The position numbers were made by a program, and so were the translations under genes. Source: Bacteroidales bacterium UBA5537 (lineage in GTDB: Bacteria; Bacteroidota; Bacteroidia; Bacteroidales; Lentimicrobiaceae). Taken from it: a DNA stretch of 10,908 nt. Positions 1 through 5,757 of the stretch are shown piece after piece. The first letter of the stretch is position 1. Each line of letters opens with the position of its first letter. The stretch spans positions 1 through 10,908 of the forward strand of contig DINP01000005.1 of NCBI GenBank assembly GCA_002426025.1, read 5' to 3'. The notes under the pieces were generated by a model that saw only the letters and a list, made by a program, of their open reading frames with translations, was not told the DNA's origin and made no database searches.

Positions 1-1118
1 GCAATGGTTGGATTCTGTTGATTGCTTATGAAACCGGCTGGCCCTGACCATTGGTATTGAGCTCCTGGCGCATTTGCAGCATGAAGCTCAATGGTTTCTC
101 CAACACAAATAGGTGAATTGGTTGTGGCTGCGGGGGGCAAAATCGTACAGTCAGTAGTTCCATTTCCAGCTATTTTCTCAAATGTAATATTTCCAGGCGC
201 ATTGGCATAATTAGTAATCAATAAAATGTAATACTGGCCTGTTACCCCATTGGTGATATGGGCATATTCAATTGCTGATCCATCAAAGCTGCAATCATGC
301 AGATTACCAGATGGATAAAAATTTGGATTAGAAGTATTATTTGGACAGCCACTACCTGAACAATTTGCAGTTAATTGGCTGGTACATGGAGTTATTGGGT
401 TTGCATACGGACCCCATAAAGCAAAATCAATATCAAGTGACCCACCGGAAGTTCTTACCCCTTGCATTTTAATGGTTATATTTCCGGCATCTTCAATTTT
501 TAGGAAATACCAAACAGGATTAGGCCGGGTAGATAAACAGCCGTAATTCGGTCCAGATTGAGCACTACCGGAATTAACACCTGCAGGAAAAGAGTAAATT
601 GTTCCGGTACAAAATGGCAAAGCTTTATGACATGAATCATTCTCAGTTAAAGTAATATCTCTCCCCATAGTAAAATCAAGTAGGTCATCTCCGTACAAAT
701 CAGCACACGAAGCCAATAATGAGCCTTTAACATCTTTACTATATCTATTTTCTAATGATAATGCCTCCTGGTAACATTCATCAATTATTGATTCCAGATT
801 ACCTGGAGACAATTTAATTATAGCTGGAGCAATTTTTATTATTCCTGTTCCACCAATTTTATCAACTTTGATATCTTTTTGTAATTTAAGTTGGTGATAC
901 AACCAATTTCTAACAAAAAGACCATCTATTTTCAACAAATTTATTTCAACTGTATCATCCCAATTCTTAGTCTGAATGAATGATTTTATAGCTGATTCAT
1001 GGTCAACTGTTGTTTTGAATTCTTGAGCAAAAACCAATTTTGGGCTCAAATTTATAGCCATTGCAATTACTATCATCGTAATAATGATCAAATTGCATCT
1101 GTTGGTAAAAGTTTTCAT
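1..1118 (-). CDS. Partial secreted surface protein: exported N-terminal alpha/beta region, lectin-like sandwich, Ig/PKD-like domain (C-terminus off window)
   Basis: Reading is open from ATG at 1118 to the left edge, giving 372 codons without a stop; the C-terminus is missing, so a T9SS sorting domain cannot be confirmed. Residues 1-31 form a signal peptide with a hydrophobic IIITMIVIAMAI core, ending VFA|Q (Q32 at +1). Residues ~33-155 are an unrecognised region that reads as beta-alpha-beta-beta-alpha. From ~160 to ~330 is a beta-sandwich starting at C163 (SCHKALPFC), with NPVWYFLKI, DIDFALWGPY and GQYYILLITNY landmarks; the same domain opens the 839-residue protein at 5758-8277. From ~333 an Ig/PKD-like domain begins (ICVGETIEL, C338; YQWSGP). 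No Shine-Dalgarno is visible, which is usual in Bacteroidota. The gene is last in a same-strand series but lies 421 bp after its neighbour, so it probably has its own promoter. By eye it is more AT-rich than the genes upstream. A surface or secreted structural role is inferred; no catalytic motif is seen. Confidence 0.85.
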   Translation of the reverse strand, partial: MKTFTNRCNLIIITMIVIAMAINLSPKLVFAQEFKTTVDHESAIKSFIQTKNWDDTVEINLLKIDGLFVRNWLYHQLKLQKDIKVDKIGGTGIIKIAPAIIKLSPGNLESIIDECYQEALSLENRYSKDVKGSLLASCADLYGDDLLDFTMGRDITLTENDSCHKALPFCTGTIYSFPAGVNSGSAQSGPNYGCLSTRPNPVWYFLKIEDAGNITIKMQGVRTSGGSLDIDFALWGPYANPITPCTSQLTANCSGSGCPNNTSNPNFYPSGNLHDCSFDGSAIEYAHITNGVTGQYYILLITNYANAPGNITFEKIAGNGTTDCTILPPAATTNSPICVGETIELHAANAPGAQYQWSGPAGFISNQQNPTI

Positions 1119-1539
1119 TGTTGAACTTTTTGCTATTGATTAAAAGAAAGCGACATCTGATTCCTGACCACGTTGATAAAGATCAGATTCAAAGGCTGAT
1201 AGAGCAGTAAAAACTTCATAGGATAACAAAAACAGGCCTGTAAGCCAAGATAATTTTAACTACAAACCAAACCCCTGTTGAATCTTCCCCGGATAAATGC
1301 CGTGTTAAGTTTTCAAAATTATAAATTTATTGATAAACCTGACGTGATTGGCAAAAATATTAAAAAGAAATTCCCAATTAATCTGTCTCATTTTCAGATT
1401 GGGAGACCAATACCTGATTGCAGGTTTTAGTAATCTTCTCCCATGAACATATATAACAATTGAAACCCGGAAAAGTCTCAAATTATTGAGAAACAGCCAT
1501 CTGAGTAAAACAGAAGAATCTGTTTAATAAGAACATTTC
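1119..1539. other. 421-bp intergenic region between same-strand surface-protein genes
   Basis: No convincing ORF is seen on either strand. The region is AT-rich. Its right half holds the inverted repeats listed separately (1372-1404 and 1481-1548), which lie just beyond the stop of the upstream 1252-residue gene. Two minus-strand octamers fit the Bacteroidota -7 consensus TAnnTTTG: TATTTTTG at 1359-1352 and TAATTTTG at 1321-1314. Neither has a TTG at the usual 17-23 bp upstream spacing, so they are weak candidates for the promoter of the partial gene. A further 7-bp inverted repeat (ATCTGAT 1155-1161 / ATCAGAT 1182-1188) would lie in that gene's leader RNA; its role is unknown. Confidence 0.5.
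1372..1404 (-). terminator. Candidate intrinsic terminator of the minus-strand operon
   Basis: TCCCAAT (1372-1378) and ATTGGGA (1398-1404) form a perfect 7-bp stem; an inner CTG/CAG (1383-1385/1395-1397) can extend it. An alternative stem pairs 1380-1385 with 1395-1400. Read on the minus strand, the hairpin is followed at once by a T-rich tract (AATTTCTTTTTAATATTTTT, 1371 down to 1352). It lies about 135 bp after the stop codon of the 1252-residue gene and before the partial gene. The stem is short and only moderately GC-rich, so this is a candidate only. Confidence 0.45.
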
Positions 1540-1548
1540 TCAGTAATT
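1481..1548 (-). repeat. Nested inverted repeats across the stop codon of the 1252-residue gene
   Basis: The outer arms 1481-1493 and 1536-1548 are complementary at 12 of 13 positions (AATTATTGAGAAA versus TTTCTCAGTAATT) and include the stop codon at 1540-1542. Inside lies a perfect 7-bp stem with a 4-base loop, AAACAGA (1508-1514) / TCTGTTT (1519-1525). A competing 5-bp pairing, CTGAG 1501-1505 / CTCAG 1539-1543, is mutually exclusive with the outer arm. On the minus strand only four T residues follow the inner stem, so it is a poor intrinsic terminator. It may instead shape or protect the 3' end of the mRNA. Confidence 0.45.
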
Positions 1549-4500
1549 GCCTTTAGATACCACTAGTTTAATAACCGAGGTTTCGTTACCTGAAATAATT
1601 CTGATCAGGTACATCCCGTCAGAAATACTCCGCAGGTCAAGCTCAATACCCTCAGAGGTCCAATGTCCGGTTTTTTCAGCAAGCAATTCGCCCCTGATGC
1701 CAAACAACTGAATCAGGCAGCCTGTATTGTTCGAAAAACGTGATTTGATCATTACCTTGCTGCCTGCCGGGTTTGGATAAACAAGTATATCGTTCTTTCC
1801 GTTCTGATCATCTATTCCATAAGAGCAGTTGATAAAATTAAACAGAACATTTACATCTCCCCTGGTCATACAATGGGTAATCGTGTCGGTAACCTCGACC
1901 CAAAGTGTCCGGTAATCAAAACTTAAGCCGCTGGTCCACAGATAAACCGTATTGCCAATAGAACCGTCGGACCAAAGAAAACGAGAATGCTGGTTTTGCA
2001 GTGTTATGCTCACTGTATCAAAAACGCATGACAAAATTGTATTCCCTTCATGAGGCACATTTAGGCCTATGAGTTCAACAACAGGATTAGAATTAACTGT
2101 TACGGTAATATTCCTTATTATGTTGGCAAATCCATCATTTAATTCCAGGGTATAAACTGTAGTTGTCTGCGGAGTAACTTCAACAGTTGACTGTGAAGAA
2201 ATAATTTCTGTGCCTTTTAACCAGCGATAAGTGTAGTTAGATGGCATACCTCCTGAAGGCAAAGCAAATAGTGTGGTGGAATTGCCTCTGCATATCGTAT
2301 CGGGCAATGCCAGAGGATTGGCCGTAAGACCACCACCTTCAACCAAAACCAACATTTCATCCGACTGACTTACACATCCATGCTGATCAGTAACCACAAG
2401 TGAAAAAAGTGTGCTTTCGGTCAACAGTATAGTTGTCGGATTTTGTAACAACGGATTATTGAGCTTATCTGAAGGCTGCCACTGATAGGAGTAGTCACCG
2501 GCTGGTGTTGCACTTCCGCTGAGTTGTATCTGGGTATTAAATGGAATCTGAAGATTTTCTCCGGCATTTGCCAGTGGTAATGGCCATACTTCGGTAGTAA
2601 TGCTTGCTGAATAATTGCTATATCCATCCCAAACTTCAACTACGTAAGTTGTTGTATTGGTTGGGTTTACAATAAGGACCTGCTGATTGCTGAATAATAC
2701 TCCATTTTTGTACCACGAGTATTGATAGTTACCATTATTTCCTCCATAGGCCTGAACACTCAATTCTGCCGTTTCTCCCATACAGATTGATGCAGGGTTC
2801 CCTGTAACAATGGCAAACAAGGGTGCACCAGAAACTTCAATTAAAACCTGATCGGTTGACATACATCCGGTTTCTGTATTGATTGCAGTAAGAGTAAAAA
2901 CAGTTGTGTTGGCCATTGAAATAGTTGTTGGCTGCAGTATATCCGGATTAACAAGCAGTGATGCAGGCTCCCAGTGGTATAACATTGGAGAGGAACTCCC
3001 ACTAATGTTTCCTTTCAACACTACCACTGCACCAATAGTTACAGTTGTATCATTACCGGCACTGATATCCGGCAGTGCATTTAAAGAAATATCAAGTGGC
3101 GGCGAAAACGGACCAGTTCCACAATCATTTACGGCAGCGACCTTTAGCTGAACCGGACCCGAAAAGAGTGGGTTCCAGAAAGCTTCGACAGAGGTAGAAT
3201 TACCGTTAATAGTTCCGGCACCCGCAGGGGTTAAAACCCACTGATAAGAGGCTGCATTCGCAACAATATTGGTTATATAATTTGCAGAAACTGCACCTGA
3301 GCAAAACTGAACTGGGCCAGTTGGTTGTGATGCAGCAGTTGGCATTGGGAAAACCTCAATTTCGAGAACGGGCGACCAAATTGAATATCCGCAATCATTC
3401 ATACCCCTGACCGACAACTGAGCTACTCCGGAAAAAGCCGCAGACCACGAAACACTTGCTGTTTGACCGGTACCACCAACAGTTCCTGCAGTAGGAGGTG
3501 TTAATTTCCATTCATAAGAAACTGCATAAGCAGAACCCGATGTTTCATAAAAGGATAAACCCGGCCCCTGACAATGAGATCCAGGACCTTCGGGAATTCC
3601 GGCATCTTTGGGCAATGGATTGATGTGAACGATACGTGGTGGCGAATTTTGTCCGTTTCCACAGGCATTGGTAGCACTAACAGTGATGGCTGCAGGCCCT
3701 ATAAATAAATCATTCCAGTTAACCATTGCATTTAACCCATTGCTGGTTAAAACCCCCGCTGAAGAAGGAGTCAGCGTCCAGGTATAGGAAATAGTATTGG
3801 CCTGAGGGGTAGTTGTATAAACTGTATTGGGTGGATTTTCGCAAAGATTGCTGTTTCCTTGAGGGATAGATGCAGGCGGAGGCAACGTCAACACTTCAAA
3901 AGTCGTTGTATAAAAGGCTTGCGGGCAAACCGCTGAGGGTGGAATGGTATTGGTTATACTATACACTCCGGGTGTAGAAGCTGAAAGATTGATTTCACCG
4001 GTATAAATACTAACAAATACCAGCCCTGAAGGGGTTGCACTGAATGTGCCACCGGTTGATCCGGGAGGAAAAACCGGAACCGGATTGTTGGCTGTAACGC
4101 AATATGCTGATTGCGGATAGCCAAACAATGCCGACGTTGATAAAACCACGTTGAGCACGATTGAAGCCGTATCGGGACAAAGCCCGTTGGTTATATGGGT
4201 AACTGTATAGGCTCCTGGCGTACTCGATCCAAGGTTAATATTACCATTTGTAGGATTTATTGAAAGTCCTGGTGGTACAGCAGTATAGCTTCCGCCCGGA
4301 AAGCCAGTGGTTGGCAAGCCTGAGTTTCCGCTCTGGCATAAGGTTGAAGAACCATAGGTAAAGCTGGCATTATCCTGCGGAACCACGGTTACCACAACAT
4401 CATCGGTAAAAACCTGACCACCACAAATATTAACAACTGCCGTGTAAACAGTTGTAACAGCAGGTGTTGCCGTTAATTCAGGCCCATATCCGGCAATAGT

Positions 4501-5298
4501 GCCATTTGGATATCCCCCTGTGTACCATTTAATTCCGCTTGGGACAAAGCGGGTACTTTCATTATTAACTACCCATTGTGTCGAATTACGTCCGGTTGCT
4601 GTAAAAGCTATGGTTCCTGTACTGTTGTGAACGCCCTGGGTTGCAGTGCCACCAGCCCATGTTGTGCAATTAGGTTTGCTGGTAATGTGGTTCTCAATAA
4701 TACTGCTCTGTTCGTTCAGCACGATCTGAAATGAGCCTCGTGTGGTGGTACATTGAAACATAGGACATTGGTTCCAATAAACCACCAATTTTCGGTTAGG
4801 GGCAGTACCAATTGTTTTGTAGAATACATAAGGAGGACCGAAGGATGAACTTACCCCGGGATGCCAATCTTGCCAGGGAGCCATAATGCAGTTTTTGGGA
4901 ACTGCAGAAGCTGTGCTCGGAATAGCCTGACTGGTGTAGGTAGTCCATGACGAGCTGGTTGAAAACCCGACCCAGCCGTTTGATCCTATGTAAAACTGAG
5001 AATAGTAAGTGTTAAAGAAACAAAACTGAAACCCCAACTGAAAAGGACCCGCAATCTGGTCGTCCTGATTACCACCGAATGTTACCGGTGTACCGCCCGA
5101 ATATGTTTCTGGCTGGTAAGGAAAAACTTCGAAGGAATAGCTGTCGGTTCCATATCCACCTGTTGCCACAGCGTTTAAATTAATCGTCTCGCCCTGACAA
5201 ATAGTAATATCGGGCCCTGCGTTGATCTGCGCATATAGTGCTGACAATGATCCTGTAACAAAAATTGTTACCAGGATAGTTTTAAAGAAAATCTTCAT
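1540..5298 (-). CDS. Giant T9SS-secreted surface protein with nidogen-like domain and PKD/Ig-like repeat array (1252 aa)
   Basis: Residues 1-23 form a signal peptide ending LYA|Q24. An Ig-like domain starts at AGPDITICQGE (27-50) and appears to resume at ~255 (IKWYTGGY, then TTVYTAVV); between them, ~52-254, sits a nidogen-like sandwich (FYIGSNGWVGFS, CIMAPWQDWHPG, SFQIVLNEQ, GVHNSTG). Two ~79-residue repeats follow (C321, C400; the second has TGEINLSASTPGVYSI), then three repeats of exactly 90 residues (C486, C576, C666; YxWxLTP, FSG, CG, SPPL). Further Ig-like modules lead to a C-terminal T9SS type A sorting domain from ~1170 (VYPNPAG, Y1174; SDGMYLIRI; IKLVVSK). The start has a good ribosome binding site. 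The gene lies 26 bp after the 139-aa gene, probably in one operon. T9SS cargo cross the outer membrane and are anchored or released at the surface; adhesion or a structural role is inferred, and no enzyme motif is seen. Confidence 0.93.
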   Translation of the reverse strand: MKIFFKTILVTIFVTGSLSALYAQINAGPDITICQGETINLNAVATGGYGTDSYSFEVFPYQPETYSGGTPVTFGGNQDDQIAGPFQLGFQFCFFNTYYSQFYIGSNGWVGFSTSSSWTTYTSQAIPSTASAVPKNCIMAPWQDWHPGVSSSFGPPYVFYKTIGTAPNRKLVVYWNQCPMFQCTTTRGSFQIVLNEQSSIIENHITSKPNCTTWAGGTATQGVHNSTGTIAFTATGRNSTQWVVNNESTRFVPSGIKWYTGGYPNGTIAGYGPELTATPAVTTVYTAVVNICGGQVFTDDVVVTVVPQDNASFTYGSSTLCQSGNSGLPTTGFPGGSYTAVPPGLSINPTNGNINLGSSTPGAYTVTHITNGLCPDTASIVLNVVLSTSALFGYPQSAYCVTANNPVPVFPPGSTGGTFSATPSGLVFVSIYTGEINLSASTPGVYSITNTIPPSAVCPQAFYTTTFEVLTLPPPASIPQGNSNLCENPPNTVYTTTPQANTISYTWTLTPSSAGVLTSNGLNAMVNWNDLFIGPAAITVSATNACGNGQNSPPRIVHINPLPKDAGIPEGPGSHCQGPGLSFYETSGSAYAVSYEWKLTPPTAGTVGGTGQTASVSWSAAFSGVAQLSVRGMNDCGYSIWSPVLEIEVFPMPTAASQPTGPVQFCSGAVSANYITNIVANAASYQWVLTPAGAGTINGNSTSVEAFWNPLFSGPVQLKVAAVNDCGTGPFSPPLDISLNALPDISAGNDTTVTIGAVVVLKGNISGSSSPMLYHWEPASLLVNPDILQPTTISMANTTVFTLTAINTETGCMSTDQVLIEVSGAPLFAIVTGNPASICMGETAELSVQAYGGNNGNYQYSWYKNGVLFSNQQVLIVNPTNTTTYVVEVWDGYSNYSASITTEVWPLPLANAGENLQIPFNTQIQLSGSATPAGDYSYQWQPSDKLNNPLLQNPTTILLTESTLFSLVVTDQHGCVSQSDEMLVLVEGGGLTANPLALPDTICRGNSTTLFALPSGGMPSNYTYRWLKGTEIISSQSTVEVTPQTTTVYTLELNDGFANIIRNITVTVNSNPVVELIGLNVPHEGNTILSCVFDTVSITLQNQHSRFLWSDGSIGNTVYLWTSGLSFDYRTLWVEVTDTITHCMTRGDVNVLFNFINCSYGIDDQNGKNDILVYPNPAGSKVMIKSRFSNNTGCLIQLFGIRGELLAEKTGHWTSEGIELDLRSISDGMYLIRIISGNETSVIKLVVSKGNY
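3073..3882 (-). repeat. Three tandem 90-residue PKD-like repeats within the 1252-aa protein
   Basis: These encode residues ~473-742. The marker cysteines are at 486, 576 and 666, exactly 90 residues apart. Each unit has a plP..P.G...C opening, a YxWxLTPxxAG core, a W....FSG/FIG turn, a N.CG motif and an SPPL/SPVL-type ending. The units are diverged at the sequence level, so this is an old protein-level repeat and not a recent DNA duplication. Confidence 0.8.
3883..4371 (-). repeat. Two tandem ~79-residue beta-sandwich repeats within the 1252-aa protein
   Basis: These encode residues ~310-472, with marker cysteines C321 and C400, 79 residues apart. Both units share the order: aromatic strand, Cys, proline-rich turn, GG(S/T)(Y/F)(T/S)A, PSGL/PPGL, a TG(N/E)IN(L) strand, STPG(A/V)Y(T/S), then CP. 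This repeat type is common in large Bacteroidota secreted proteins. Confidence 0.7.
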
Positions 5299-5304
5299 AT
5301 TAAT

Positions 5305-5312
5305 CCCCTCCC
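5305..5312 (-). promoter_or_regulatory. Strong Shine-Dalgarno for the 1252-aa gene
   Basis: On the minus strand GGGAGGGG stands 6 bases before the ATG at 5298. It stands out because none of the other three genes in this cluster has a clear Shine-Dalgarno, which is the norm in Bacteroidota. It fixes the start of this gene and suggests efficient independent initiation on a polycistronic message. Confidence 0.6.
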
Positions 5313-5324
5313 GGGATAATGCCG

Positions 5325-5744
5325 TTAATAAACCGGATCGTATTCCGGCAATTTGAATAATTGATTATTGATTTTCAATTCATCAATCCCGATACATAGG
5401 AGGGTCTTCTTAACATAAGAAAGTTCAGTAGGATGAGAGAACAGGATTGAGAACTGGTATTTATTCTTTTCAACTTTTTTTGTAGTAAACGAAAATGTTT
5501 CGGGCATGGTTTGCGCATTCGCAAACAGAAGATTATAAGTCTCCTTATCGGCTTCAACCATAAACAAGGTTTGATACTGCCCGTTATCTGTTTTAAGGAA
5601 ATCGCTGCGGTCTTTGAAAGTAGCAACCACCTGAGCAGAAAGAGTGCCAGAAAAACCAACCAATACAAGCATTAACAATATACCGGAAAATGCACGGCAA
5701 GTTCCTGAAAATGAATTAAAAGAAGATAAAAATCCCTTTTTCAT
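5325..5744 (-). CDS. Small exported protein of unknown function (139 aa)
   Basis: I do not recognise this family. A long n-region with basic residues (MKKG, R17) precedes a hydrophobic core (GILLMLVLVGF, ~21-31) and an SPase I-like site LSA|Q38; the mature part is about 100 residues. It has no lipobox and no T9SS sorting domain, so it would stay in the periplasm unless bound to something. The mature sequence reads as beta-alpha-beta-beta-alpha-beta (QTLFMVEA / DKETYNLLFANAQ / FSFTTKK, YQFSILFS / LSYVKKTLLCIG / ELKINNQLFKL), like a ferredoxin-like or heavy-metal-associated fold but without a CxxC metal motif. It lies 13 bp after the 839-aa gene and 26 bp before the 1252-aa gene, wedged between two T9SS cargo genes on the same strand, so co-expression is likely. 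A role as a partner of those cargos is a guess. ATG at 5744 is preferred, as the next Met would remove the basic n-region. Confidence 0.85.
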   Translation of the reverse strand: MKKGFLSSFNSFSGTCRAFSGILLMLVLVGFSGTLSAQVVATFKDRSDFLKTDNGQYQTLFMVEADKETYNLLFANAQTMPETFSFTTKKVEKNKYQFSILFSHPTELSYVKKTLLCIGIDELKINNQLFKLPEYDPVY

Positions 5745-5757
5745 CCGGTGGTTTTTA

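Noticed and set aside
2879..3151. Plus-strand 90-codon reading frame inside the 1252-aa gene
   Set aside because: It is antisense to a well-supported repeat-rich coding region and has no ribosome binding site or family resemblance; it is a shadow frame.
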